This document shows, in pieces, positions 23,144-30,839 of a stretch of 37,798 nucleotides of DNA. This stretch comes from an uncultured Pseudoflavonifractor sp. (lineage in GTDB: Bacteria; Bacillota; Clostridia; Oscillospirales; Oscillospiraceae). The notes beneath the pieces are model-generated. The model made no database searches and was not told the DNA's origin. It saw only the letters and a program-made list of their open reading frames with translations. The translations under genes and the position numbers were made by a program. The stretch's first letter is position 1. Each line of letters begins with the position of its first letter. The stretch spans positions 1 through 37,798 of the forward strand of contig CANEAY010000017.1 in the NCBI GenBank assembly GCA_947425785.1, given 5' to 3'.

Positions 23144-24529
23144 ATGGAATTCGGTTTTCTCAGCGTAATTCCGTCTATTCTGGCCATCGTCCTGGCCCTG
23201 GTGACAAAGAATGTGTTCCTTGCTTTGTTCGCCTCTCTGCTGGTGGGCAACTTCATGCTCTCCGGCTGCAGCCTCATCGGGATGCTGGAAGGCACCAAGA
23301 ACATGATCGTCGGTGTGTTCAGCAGCTCCTCCAGCACCTCCATCATCATTATCCTGCTCACCTTGGGCGGTATGTTCTACCTCATTGAGAAGGCAGACGG
23401 CCTGAAGGGCTTCACCGCGCTGATGATCAAAAAGCGCAGCGTGGTCAAATCCCGGGTGGGGGCCGAGCTGTTCACCTGGCTCATCGGCGTCCTGGTGTTC
23501 ATCGACGGCACCCTCTCCGTCATGATCACCGGCTCCATCTCCCGCCCCCTGACCAAGGCCTTCGGCATCTCCCCGGAGAAGACGGCCTGGATCGTCCACT
23601 CCACCGCCACCCCCATGTCCATCCTCATCCCCATCGCCGCCTACGGCCCCTATATCGCCAGCTTCATTGAGGCCCAGGGCATCGACAATCCCACCGCCCA
23701 GATGGTGCAGGGCATCGGCTTCAACTTCTACTGCATCCTGGCCGTCATCGGCGTGGCTGCCGTCATCCTGCTGAAGAAGGACTTTGGGCCCATGAAGGCC
23801 GCCGAGGAAGCCTACATGGCCTCCGCCACCGGCAATGTGTCCGCCGACGCTGACGAGGTGGACGGCGATCCCGCCAAGGCCAAGTTCCTGCTCGTCCCCA
23901 TGATCCTGATGATCGTGGTCACCATCGCCTACATCTTCTACAGCGGCGGCGGCAGCCTCATGGGCGGCGACGCCGAGACCGGCCTCATCTTCGGCATCAT
24001 GGCCGGCTCCATCTATACCATCGTCGCCATGACCCTGGCCAAGATGGGCTCCCTCATGGACAACATCGGCATCTTCATCCAGGGCTGCGGCAACATGATG
24101 GACATCGTCACCGTCATGGTCTTTGCTTACGCTCTCAGTGACCTGCTGGGCGCCCTGGGCACCGCCGGCTACCTCTCCGCCGCCCTGGTGAAGTTCATCA
24201 GCCCGGCTGTCTTCACCGCCGTGGCCTTCCTCTTCACCTGTCTCATCTCCTTCTCCACCGGCTCCAGTGCGGGCACCATCGCCATCATGATGCCCATCCT
24301 GCTGCCCATGGCTCTGACCCTCAACGTCCACATCCCCATGATCGTGGGCGCCATCGCCGGCGGCGCCGTGTTCGGTGACCACACCTCCCCCATCTCCGAC
24401 ACCACCATCATGTCCTGCTCCTCCACGGACTGTGACGTGGTCTCCCACGTAAAGACCCAACTGCCCTACTCCCTGTGCTTCGCGGGTGCGGCCCTGGTGC
24501 TCTATCTGATCCTGGGCTTCGTGCTGTAA
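23144..24529 (+). CDS. Na+/H+ antiporter NhaC family protein
   Basis: A 461-residue polytopic membrane protein with about eleven hydrophobic segments. Family features include FLSVIPSILAIVLALVTKNVFLALFASLLVGNF, the hydrophilic GVLVFIDGTLSVMITGSISRPL with an intramembrane Asp, and the C-terminal GAIAGGAVFGDHTSPISDTTIMSCSSTDCDVVSHVKTQLPY, very characteristic of NhaC. It may exchange Na+ for H+, or an organic acid or amino acid as in relatives such as malate/lactate antiporters. The ATG follows GGGAGGG. A terminator separates it from the C-S lyase gene downstream. Confidence 0.9.
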   Translation: MEFGFLSVIPSILAIVLALVTKNVFLALFASLLVGNFMLSGCSLIGMLEGTKNMIVGVFSSSSSTSIIIILLTLGGMFYLIEKADGLKGFTALMIKKRSVVKSRVGAELFTWLIGVLVFIDGTLSVMITGSISRPLTKAFGISPEKTAWIVHSTATPMSILIPIAAYGPYIASFIEAQGIDNPTAQMVQGIGFNFYCILAVIGVAAVILLKKDFGPMKAAEEAYMASATGNVSADADEVDGDPAKAKFLLVPMILMIVVTIAYIFYSGGGSLMGGDAETGLIFGIMAGSIYTIVAMTLAKMGSLMDNIGIFIQGCGNMMDIVTVMVFAYALSDLLGALGTAGYLSAALVKFISPAVFTAVAFLFTCLISFSTGSSAGTIAIMMPILLPMALTLNVHIPMIVGAIAGGAVFGDHTSPISDTTIMSCSSTDCDVVSHVKTQLPYSLCFAGAALVLYLILGFVL

Positions 24530-24551
24530 GGCTCAAACCGCATCTGAACCG

Positions 24552-24590
24552 CAAAGCCGCCCGGCCCGTCCGGGCGGCTTTGTTCCTTTT
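24552..24590 (+). terminator. Intrinsic terminator after nhaC
   Basis: A 13-bp stem (24552-24564 / 24570-24582) with a 5-nt loop, followed by TTCCTTTT. The C-S lyase start is only 28 nt downstream, so that gene needs read-through or a promoter overlapping this element. Confidence 0.8.
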
Positions 24591-24609
24591 GTGAAAGGAG
24601 GAGTGCCCC

Positions 24610-25773
24610 ATGACATACGATTTTAACAAGGTCATCGACCGCCGGGGCCGCAACAGCGCCAAATGGGATCGCCGCTTCATCGGCGAGGGGGAAAAGGCCC
24701 TGCTCCCCTTCTGGGTGGCGGACACCGACTTTGAGACCCTGCCCGAGGTAAAGCAGGCCCTGGCCGCCTGCGTGGAGCACGGCATCTTCGGCTATACCCT
24801 GCCCCCCGAGGGCTGCGCCGCCGCGGCCGCCCGCTGGCAGCAGGTGCGCCACGGCTTCCATGTGGAGGAGGAGTGGGTGAGCTTCCTGGCGGGCATCGAC
24901 TGCGCCATCGCCACCACCGTCCAGGCCTTCACCCAGCCGGGGGATACCGTCCTCATCAACACCCCCATCTACGACCCCTTCTTCAAAATGGTCGAGGGCT
25001 GCGGCCGCAAGACCGTGGCAAGCCCCATGAAGCTGGTGAACGGCCGGTACGAGTTCGATTTTGACGACTTCGCCCAAAAGGCCAAGGGGGCCAGGCTCTT
25101 CCTTCTGTGCAACCCCCAGAACCCTACCGCCCGGTGCCTGACCCGGGAGGAGCTGGAGAAGATCGGAGCCATCTGTGCGGAGAACGACCTGCTCATCCTC
25201 TGCGATGAGATCCATGCCGACATGGTCTTTGACGGCCGCAAGCACATCCCCCTGGCCTCCCTCTCCCCGGAGCTGGCCCGGCGCACCATCACCTGCACCT
25301 CTCCCAGCAAGACCTTCAGCGTGGCGGGACTGGTGGCCTCGGTCATCATCATCCCCGACCCCGCCGTCCGGGAAAAGTTTATCGAGGTGCGGGAGCGCAA
25401 CAGCATCAATACCGGCATCCTGGGCCTGGTAGCCATGGAGGCGGCTTACCTCCACGGCGACGCCTACGCCGACCAGGTGCGCAGCTACCTCCAGGCCAAC
25501 CGGGACTACGCCGTGGACTACATCCGCAAAAACGCGCCCGCCATCACTCCCATCGTGCCGGAGGCCACCTTCCTGCTGTGGCTGGACTGCTCCGGCCTGG
25601 GCCTTTCCAAGGAAGCGCTGGAGGCCTTCTTCCCCGCCGCCGGCCTGCGGCTGTCCATGGGCTCCGCCTACCGGGAGCCCACCGGCCAGTTCGTCCGCTT
25701 CAACCTGGGCTGTACCAGGGCCACCCTCACCGCCGGCCTGGAACGGCTGTCCGCCGCCGTCAAGGCCCTGTGA
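24610..25773 (+). CDS. PLP-dependent C-S lyase / aminotransferase (PatB/MalY family)
   Basis: Fold-type I pyridoxal-phosphate enzyme of 387 residues. MalY/PatB members cleave cystathionine and other cysteine conjugates to a thiol, pyruvate and ammonia. Signatures are MTYDFNKVIDRRGRNSAKWD, LLPFWVADTDFETLPEV, CNPQNPTAR (167-175), CDEIHADMVF and TSPSKTFSVAGL with the Schiff-base Lys at 234. The ATG follows GAAAGGAGGAG. It lies after nhaC, separated by a hairpin. Whether it serves methionine synthesis or cysteine-conjugate breakdown cannot be told here. Confidence 0.9.
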   Translation: MTYDFNKVIDRRGRNSAKWDRRFIGEGEKALLPFWVADTDFETLPEVKQALAACVEHGIFGYTLPPEGCAAAAARWQQVRHGFHVEEEWVSFLAGIDCAIATTVQAFTQPGDTVLINTPIYDPFFKMVEGCGRKTVASPMKLVNGRYEFDFDDFAQKAKGARLFLLCNPQNPTARCLTREELEKIGAICAENDLLILCDEIHADMVFDGRKHIPLASLSPELARRTITCTSPSKTFSVAGLVASVIIIPDPAVREKFIEVRERNSINTGILGLVAMEAAYLHGDAYADQVRSYLQANRDYAVDYIRKNAPAITPIVPEATFLLWLDCSGLGLSKEALEAFFPAAGLRLSMGSAYREPTGQFVRFNLGCTRATLTAGLERLSAAVKAL

Positions 25774-25785
25774 GATAAATGTAAG

Positions 25786-25821
25786 AAAAAGGGCTGTCAC
25801 ATTTCTGTGACAGCCCTTTTT
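25786..25821. terminator. Bidirectional intrinsic terminator
   Basis: AAAAAGGGCTGTCACA (25786-25801) pairs with 25806-25821 around a 4-nt loop, with A- and T-run ends. It serves both the C-S lyase gene and the convergent SASP gene. Confidence 0.92.
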
Positions 25822-25840
25822 CCATGCCCGAAGGGGCAAT

Positions 25841-26032
25841 TTACTTCATGCCGTTCTCGTAGGACTCGATCATCTTCTTGACCATCTGGCCGCCCACGGA
25901 ACCGGCCTGCTTGCTGGTCAGGTCGCCATTGTAGCCCTGCTTCAGGTTGACGCCCACCTCATTGGCGGCCTCCATCTTGAACTTGTTCAGGGCCTCACGG
26001 GCGTTAGGGACAACAGACTTGTTGCTAGACAT
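25841..26032 (-). CDS. Alpha/beta-type small acid-soluble spore protein
   Basis: SASPs coat spore DNA in the forespore, protect it from UV and heat, and are degraded at germination. The 63-residue product begins MSSNKSVVPNAREALNKFKMEAANEVG and contains LTSKQAGSVGGQMVKKMIESYE, the near-invariant DNA-binding segment of the family. ATG 26032 is chosen because AAGGAG lies 9 nt upstream; three extra in-frame codons before it have no site. A forespore-type promoter is visible upstream and a strong terminator downstream. With spmAB, it indicates a spore-forming organism. Confidence 0.95.
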   Translation of the reverse strand: MSSNKSVVPNAREALNKFKMEAANEVGVNLKQGYNGDLTSKQAGSVGGQMVKKMIESYENGMK

Positions 26033-26089
26033 AGTTCGCATCTCCTTTTTGTTTTTGTCTTGAACTTTGTTGGATCGAGAATCCGAGCA

Positions 26090-26118
26090 TAGTTTGGCCC
26101 CGGCACAGGGAGATATGC
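26090..26118 (-). promoter_or_regulatory. Sigma-G-like promoter of the SASP gene
   Basis: Minus strand GCATA (26114-26118), a 17-nt spacer and CAAACTA (26090-26096). This resembles the forespore sigma-G pattern GHATR / CATWMTA rather than sigma-A, as expected for a SASP gene. The remaining DNA to 26232 is AT-rich and shows no further feature I can support. Confidence 0.5.
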
Positions 26119-26232
26119 AAAAATAAAATTAGCAATTTCAGGAACTCATATCCCAAGCTTTTTTCTCTCCCAACTATTATAGATCAATTTCATGTTCCCA
26201 TCCCGCAAAGCGGCTCCAAAGGCCCGCACAAT

Positions 26233-26268
26233 AAAAGGGCCTCAACGCTTTCCCAAGCGTTGAGGCCC
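26233..26268 (-). terminator. Intrinsic terminator of the 137-aa gene
   Basis: A 14-bp perfect stem (26237-26250 / 26255-26268) with a 4-nt loop, followed on the minus strand by TTTTAT. Confidence 0.9.
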
Positions 26269-26281
26269 CGTTTCCTCTCTT

Positions 26282-26695
26282 TCAGCTCTCCGTATCCACC
26301 AATATATGATCGGTGCCGTGCTGCTCAAACTCGGCGATATAGGCCTCGATGCGGGAGGCCAGCTCCTGGTAGTTGCTCTCGTCGATGGGCACGTCGTCCA
26401 TGTCCCGCCGGGCCAAGTCCTCGGCCAGGATATCGAAAAAGACGTTGTTTTCATATTCAATAATGGCCTCGTGGATACCGCCCTCGGCAAAGGCCTGGGA
26501 GGGCACGGCCGCGCCCTGCCAGTACTCGGTGAGGGCGTCCATCCCCAGCTCCTTTGCCTTTTGAAAGAGAAGGCTCTCCACCTCGTCATAGTCGGCGAAG
26601 CGATCCTCCCCCCGGGTGGAATTCAGGATCCAGTTGCCGATATAGGCCATATCCAGCAAGCGGCGAAACTGCTTGCGTGTCAGCTCCAAGCGCAT
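26282..26695 (-). CDS. Hypothetical acidic protein, 137 aa
   Basis: I cannot assign a family. The product is soluble and acidic, with MRLELTRKQFRRLLDMAYIGNWILNST at the start, then mostly helical, Glu/Asp-rich sequence (DEVESLLFQKAKELGMDALTEYW...EDLARRDMDDVPIDESNYQELASRIEAYIAEFEQH). The gene is certainly expressed-looking: an AAAGGAGGTG ribosome site, a fully consensus promoter and a strong terminator. It lies between the SASP gene and murI as a single-gene unit. No catalytic motif is evident; a regulatory or adaptor role would be a guess. Confidence 0.82.
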   Translation of the reverse strand: MRLELTRKQFRRLLDMAYIGNWILNSTRGEDRFADYDEVESLLFQKAKELGMDALTEYWQGAAVPSQAFAEGGIHEAIIEYENNVFFDILAEDLARRDMDDVPIDESNYQELASRIEAYIAEFEQHGTDHILVDTES

Positions 26696-26739
26696 AATGG
26701 GCGCACCTCCTTTGGGTCAGGATATCTCTGATACTTCAT

Positions 26740-26767
26740 ATTATAATCCCACCGGCGAAAATGTCAA
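26740..26767 (-). promoter_or_regulatory. Fully consensus sigma-A promoter of the 137-aa gene
   Basis: Minus strand TTGACA (26762-26767), a 16-nt spacer and TATAAT (26740-26745). Confidence 0.88.
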
Positions 26768-26811
26768 ACCGCCTTTGCCGCCGGTTTTTGGAAAGGGGCG
26801 AAAAAATCCCC

Positions 26812-26840
26812 TTGCCTTTCCCGTCAAAAGGACATATCAT
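26812..26840 (+). promoter_or_regulatory. Sigma-A promoter of murI
   Basis: TTGCCT (26812-26817), a 17-nt spacer and TATCAT (26835-26840), 56 nt before the start codon. Confidence 0.65.
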
Positions 26841-26896
26841 AAGAAAGCGGCCCATTCATAAAATATTTCCATAGCTTCGGTAAAGGAGTGGAGAAC

Positions 26897-27709
26897 ATGG
26901 ATCCACGCCCCATCGGCGTTTTTGACTCCGGCCTGGGCGGCCTCACCGCCCTGCGGGAGCTGCGGCGGCTCCTGCCGGGAGAGGAGCTCATCTATTTTGG
27001 CGACACCGGCCGGGTACCATACGGCGGCAAGGGCCGGGAGATCATTCAGCACTATGCCCGCCAGGACGTGGCCTTCCTGCGCTCCTTTGACCCCAAGGCC
27101 ATCATCATCGCCTGCGGCACCGTCTCCGCCAACGCCCTGACGGAGCTGTCGGCGGAAAACGACCTGCCCATCTTCGGCGTGGTGGGCCCCGCCGCCCAGG
27201 CGGCGGCCGGGGCCACCCGCAGCGGCAAGGTGGGGGTCATCGCCACGGCGGCCTCCATCCGCTCCGGGGCCTATGAGCGGGAGATCGCCCGGCTGGATCC
27301 CAGCCTGACGGTCTTTCCCCAAGCCTGTCCCCTCTTCGTCCCCCTGGTGGAGAACGGCCGCTTCCGCCCCGGCGACCAGGTGGTGGAGCTGGTGGCGGAA
27401 GAATACCTCGCCCCCCTGCGCCATGCCGGGGTGGACACCCTGGTGCTGGGCTGTACCCACTACCCCCTTCTCCGGGACGTGGTGGGAAAGGTCATGGGCG
27501 GCAATGTGACGCTCATCGACACCGGGGCGGCCTGCGCCGCCGCCGCCGTTCAGTGCCTGGAGGAGCAGGGCCTTCTGGCCCGGCGGGAGACCGGCTCCTG
27601 CCGTTACTTCGTCAGCGACTCCCCCCAGGATTTCGCCCGTCTGGCGGGCATCTTCCTGGGCGAGGAGGCCCAGGGCAGCGTAGAGCGCATCGAAATTGAA
27701 AAATACTGA
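26897..27709 (+). CDS. murI: Glutamate racemase
   Basis: Converts L- to D-glutamate for peptidoglycan. ATG 26897 (MDPRPIGVFDSGLGGLTALRE) is favoured over the in-frame GTG at 26888, because AAAGGAG sits too close to the GTG. The 270 residues carry the two catalytic cysteines: Cys73 in IACGTVSAN and Cys186 in VLGCTHYPLL, plus Asp10-Ser11. The first motif has Gly where the textbook enzyme has Asn (ACNT). The gene ends exactly where the convergent rsmI gene ends, with no terminator between them. Confidence 0.94.
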   Translation: MDPRPIGVFDSGLGGLTALRELRRLLPGEELIYFGDTGRVPYGGKGREIIQHYARQDVAFLRSFDPKAIIIACGTVSANALTELSAENDLPIFGVVGPAAQAAAGATRSGKVGVIATAASIRSGAYEREIARLDPSLTVFPQACPLFVPLVENGRFRPGDQVVELVAEEYLAPLRHAGVDTLVLGCTHYPLLRDVVGKVMGGNVTLIDTGAACAAAAVQCLEEQGLLARRETGSCRYFVSDSPQDFARLAGIFLGEEAQGSVERIEIEKY

Positions 27710-28537
27710 CTACTTCACCGCCGCGGCGTAGAGCTCGTTCCGGGAAAGGCCCAGGGCCTTGGCGGTCTGCTTCACTGCGTCTTTGCGGGAAAGGCCCTGT
27801 CCGCACAGGGCCTCCACCTGCTCCAGGGCCTCCTCCAGGGAGGCCCTTTCCTCTTCCCTGGGGGCGGCCCCCTCCACCACCAGTACGAACTCCCCCCGGG
27901 GGCTCTGGCTCTCGTAGCGCTCCGCCGCCTCTCCCAGGGTGGTGCGCACCACCTCCTCGTGGAGCTTGGTCAGCTCCCGGCACAGGGAGATGCGCCGCTG
28001 CGAACCAAAGGTCTCCCTCAAGTCTGCCAAAGTGGCCAGGAGCTTGTGGGGGGCCTCGTAGAAGATCATGGTCCGCTCCTCTGCCGCCAGACCCTCCAAC
28101 TGGGCCCGGCGGTTTTTCTTGTTCATGGGCAAAAAGCCCTCGAAGGTAAAACGGGCGGTGGGCAGCCCCGACACGCTGAGGGCGGTGACCAGGGCGCAGG
28201 GCCCCGGCAGGGCGGTGACCTCCACCCCGTGCTGGGCGCACAGGGCCACCAGCGCCTCCCCCGGGTCGGAGACGGCGGGGGTGCCCGCGTCGGTGACCAA
28301 AGCCACGTCCTCCCCGGCCAGAAGCCGCTCCAAAAGCTGCTCCCCCGCCTGGTCGGTGTTGTGGCGGTAGTAGCTCACCATGGGCTTTTTCAGCCCCAGA
28401 TGACTTAGAAGCTTCAGAGTGACCCGGGTATCCTCGGCGGCGATGAGGTCCACCTCCCCCAGCACCTGGGCCGCCCGGCGGGAGATATCCCCCAGGTTGC
28501 CGATGGGGGTGGGCACCAGATAAAGCGTTCCGGCCAT
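27710..28537 (-). CDS. rsmI: 16S rRNA (cytidine(1402)-2'-O)-methyltransferase
   Basis: SAM-dependent tetrapyrrole-methylase-fold enzyme that 2'-O-methylates C1402 in the ribosomal P site. The 275 residues start MAGTLYLVPTPIGNLGDISRRA and contain AAEDTRVTLKLLSHLG, LVTDAGTPAVSDPGE and FEGFLPMNKKNRRAQLEGL, all diagnostic of RsmI. The ATG follows AAGGAGG. It is the last gene of the thyA-dfrA-nudix-nudix-methyltransferase operon, 15 nt after the methyltransferase, and its stop directly abuts the murI stop. Confidence 0.95.
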   Translation of the reverse strand: MAGTLYLVPTPIGNLGDISRRAAQVLGEVDLIAAEDTRVTLKLLSHLGLKKPMVSYYRHNTDQAGEQLLERLLAGEDVALVTDAGTPAVSDPGEALVALCAQHGVEVTALPGPCALVTALSVSGLPTARFTFEGFLPMNKKNRRAQLEGLAAEERTMIFYEAPHKLLATLADLRETFGSQRRISLCRELTKLHEEVVRTTLGEAAERYESQSPRGEFVLVVEGAAPREEERASLEEALEQVEALCGQGLSRKDAVKQTAKALGLSRNELYAAAVK

Positions 28538-28552
28538 GGCTCGGCCTCCTTT

Positions 28553-29185
28553 TCAGGTATTTCCAATGCGGTCGGGCAGTACCGCCAGTCCCGGCCTGCC
28601 CCCCTTCACCGCTTCCGCCAGGACAGCATAGGGCTCCTTCTCCGGGCTGTGGCGGCAGAATTGGAGCCGCTTGGGCTCCAAGCCCTCCCCACGGAGGGCG
28701 GTCATCAGCTCTGCAAGGCGTTTGGGGTCGTGGACAAAGGCGAAGCGCCCCCTGTGGGCCAGTGCCCGCCCGGCGGCGGCACAGAGCTGGGAAATGGTAC
28801 AGCTCTCCATCCGGCCCGGGCCGCCCTCTTTTCCGCTTCTCTGGTCGTACCAGGGCGGGTTGGACACCACCAGCTCCGCCGGGGGCAGCTCCGCTGTCCC
28901 CAGGTCGGCATTGGCGATCTCCCCCGCCAGGCCGTTCTCCGCCAGGTTCTCCCTGGCCAGCCGGGCGGCCTGGGGCTCTATCTCCACTCCATAGAGGGAA
29001 ACAGAGGGCTCCCGCCTCTTGCACAGCAGGAGGAGAAGCCCCGCCCCACAGCCCAAGTCCAAAACACGGTCTCCCTTTTTCAGGGTGCAGAACTCCCCCA
29101 GGGCCAGGGAGTCCGGGCCCAGGGGAAAGCAAGTCTCATCCCAGCGGTAGGTATACTCCCCCAACCGCTCCGCGCCGCCCCTCAC
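28553..29185 (-). CDS. tRNA1(Val) (adenine(37)-N6)-methyltransferase-like protein
   Basis: Class I SAM-dependent methyltransferase of the TrmN6/YfiC group. The frame is open well upstream through the nudix gene, but GTG 29185 overlaps that gene's stop (GTGA) with GGAGG just before, giving 210 residues beginning MRGGAERLGEYTYRWDETCFPLG. SAM-binding motif I is VLDLGCGAGLLLLL, and the base-flipping active site is VVSNPPWYD, as in N6-adenine methyltransferases. RsmI next door is also an RNA methyltransferase, supporting an RNA target. TrmN6 assignment is by motif and context. Confidence 0.82.
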   Translation of the reverse strand: MRGGAERLGEYTYRWDETCFPLGPDSLALGEFCTLKKGDRVLDLGCGAGLLLLLCKRREPSVSLYGVEIEPQAARLARENLAENGLAGEIANADLGTAELPPAELVVSNPPWYDQRSGKEGGPGRMESCTISQLCAAAGRALAHRGRFAFVHDPKRLAELMTALRGEGLEPKRLQFCRHSPEKEPYAVLAEAVKGGRPGLAVLPDRIGNT

Positions 29186-29781
29186 AGCGCCTCCACCAGG
29201 GAGCGCACCATCCGGGCGGTAAGGCCCCAGATGGGCCGTCCCTGCCACATCCAAACCAGCACCGTGCGCTTCCCCTTCCGCCACTGATAGCCGCCGGGAA
29301 AGCCCAGCTTTTCGTGGGGAAAGTCCGCCGGGGGCACCGTGACCACCTCGCAGGTATACTCCTCCGGCGGAGTCTCCCGGAAGAAGTCCAGGGGCACGGT
29401 AAAGACCTCCCCCACCTCGGCGGCGTTGGGCTTCAGCGCCTCCCGCCAGCCGGGCAGGATGTGTCCCACCACCGGCCTGGTGTAAAACCCGGCCTGGTGC
29501 CGCTGGCGGGGCAGCCGTGGCCCCAATTCCACCTTTTCCCGGCCCAGGCCCAGCTCCTCCGCCGTCTCCCGCAGAGCAGTCTCCTCCGGGCTCTCCCCCG
29601 GCTCCGCCGCTCCCCCTGGAAAGCACACCTCCCCCGGCTGATGGCGGAGGGTGGCGGCGCGCACCTCAAAGAGGAGGGAGAGCTTGCCCCCCTCCTCCAC
29701 CACAGGCACCAATACGGCATAGTCCCAGCCGGTCATTTCCTCCCGGCCGGAGAGCCGGCCGGTCAGCTCCTCATAGGTCAT
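29182..29781 (-). CDS. NUDIX hydrolase (CoA pyrophosphatase-like)
   Basis: The 199-residue product has an intact Nudix box from residue 57 (GAAEPGESPEETALRETAEE then LGL), preceded by RHQPGEVCFPGG. The latter resembles the UPF0035-type CoA/ADP-ribose pyrophosphatases (LxxHxGQxxFPGG). It would cleave a nucleoside diphosphate linked to another moiety. The ATG follows GAGAGGAA. It sits 12 nt after the preceding nudix gene, and its stop overlaps the methyltransferase start. Given the position after dfrA and thyA, a nucleotide clean-up or pterin pyrophosphatase role is possible but inferred. Confidence 0.87.
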   Translation of the reverse strand: MTYEELTGRLSGREEMTGWDYAVLVPVVEEGGKLSLLFEVRAATLRHQPGEVCFPGGAAEPGESPEETALRETAEELGLGREKVELGPRLPRQRHQAGFYTRPVVGHILPGWREALKPNAAEVGEVFTVPLDFFRETPPEEYTCEVVTVPPADFPHEKLGFPGGYQWRKGKRTVLVWMWQGRPIWGLTARMVRSLVEAL

Positions 29782-29793
29782 GGCGTTCCTCTC

Positions 29794-30360
29794 TTATCCC
29801 AGCAGTTTTCTCCCCCGCTCCAGGAGCTTGGTGTAGATGGGATCCATCTGCCACTCGTTGGTCTTTTCCAAAAGTCCCTCCACCGGCAGCCAGTCCACGG
29901 CGGTGTTCTCCCCCTCCCGGGGCTTTAACGGCCCCTCCCGGTCGGCGGTGAGCAGGTAGGACACGTTCAAATGCAGGTGGCTGGGCACATATTCTCCCCG
30001 CTTCACGTGGCCCCAGACAGGCAAAATCTCCACCGAGGCTATGGCGGCAGACAGCGGCCGGATGCCCCTGGCCCCCGTCTCCTCCTCCGCCTCCTTCAGG
30101 GCCACCTTCAAAAGGTCGCCCTCGCCGTCGGCGTGTCCTCCCGTCCAGGCCCAAACCCGGTAGATATTGTGGTGGGCCATGAGCACCCACTTCCCGTCGG
30201 CGCTCAAAATAAAGCCGGAGGCGGTCATGTGGGCCGCCCTGTTCTCCCGGAGGAGGATGGTGTCGGGATAGCGGCGGATATAGTCCAGGATGATCTCCTT
30301 CTCCGCCGCCTCCGCCTCACTTTGGGGCAGGTAAGCGGCGATGTCCTCCACGTAGCTCAT
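29794..30360 (-). CDS. NUDIX hydrolase
   Basis: A 188-residue Nudix-fold protein; the box region is TGGHADGEGDLLKVALKEAE followed by EETG. The terminal glutamates (E90, E93, E94) that bind metal are present. However, Lys replaces the usual Arg and Gly81 replaces the first Glu, with Glu80 one position away, so the motif is slightly degenerate. An N-terminal helix of about 40 residues precedes the fold. It starts inside the dfrA stop (ATGA). The substrate is unknown; coupling to dihydrofolate reductase suggests a folate or nucleotide link. Confidence 0.85.
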   Translation of the reverse strand: MSYVEDIAAYLPQSEAEAAEKEIILDYIRRYPDTILLRENRAAHMTASGFILSADGKWVLMAHHNIYRVWAWTGGHADGEGDLLKVALKEAEEETGARGIRPLSAAIASVEILPVWGHVKRGEYVPSHLHLNVSYLLTADREGPLKPREGENTAVDWLPVEGLLEKTNEWQMDPIYTKLLERGRKLLG

Positions 30361-30839
30361 AGGCCCCTCCGTCCATAGGTCACGTACTGGAATTGCAGTC
30401 CATTTTCCTCCATGACCGGCTCCGTCCGGGTGACCTCCCAGGCCGGGTCAGCGTCTAAATCAGGAAACCAGGTGTCGGCCTCACAGGAAGCAAAGACCTT
30501 GGTAACGTACACTGTATCGCAGAGTTTCAATAACTCTTTGTATATACTTCCTCCGCCAATTACAATGGCATCATCAATTTCTTCCCTCAAAAGGGCGGAG
30601 ATATCGGAAAAGACCTCTCCCCCCTCCACCCGGAAACCGGGGTCACGGGAGAGGATCAGGTTCCGCCTCCCCGGCAGGGGACGCCCCCCCGGGAAGGTAG
30701 CCAGTGTCTTTCTCCCAAGGACAACAGGGCGACCCATGGTCAGCTCCTTAAACCGCTTTAAGTCGGCGGAGATGCGGAAGAGGAGCTGCCCCTTATTGCC
30801 GATGGCCCAGTTCTCATCCACCGCCACAATGGCCTTCAT
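30357..30839 (-). CDS. dfrA: Dihydrofolate reductase
   Basis: Reduces dihydrofolate to tetrahydrofolate with NADPH, regenerating the cofactor oxidised by ThyA. ATG 30839 gives MKAIVAVDENWAIGNKGQLL and 160 residues. The catalytic acid is Asp26 in ISADLKRFK, followed by TMGRPVVLGRKTLATFPGGRPLPGRRNLILSR and IVIGGGSIYKELL. The usual active-site Trp before the ADLK helix is Phe21 here, a small deviation. The start overlaps the thyA stop (ATGA) and the stop overlaps the nudix start, so three genes are translationally chained. Confidence 0.94.
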   Translation of the reverse strand: MKAIVAVDENWAIGNKGQLLFRISADLKRFKELTMGRPVVLGRKTLATFPGGRPLPGRRNLILSRDPGFRVEGGEVFSDISALLREEIDDAIVIGGGSIYKELLKLCDTVYVTKVFASCEADTWFPDLDADPAWEVTRTEPVMEENGLQFQYVTYGRRGL

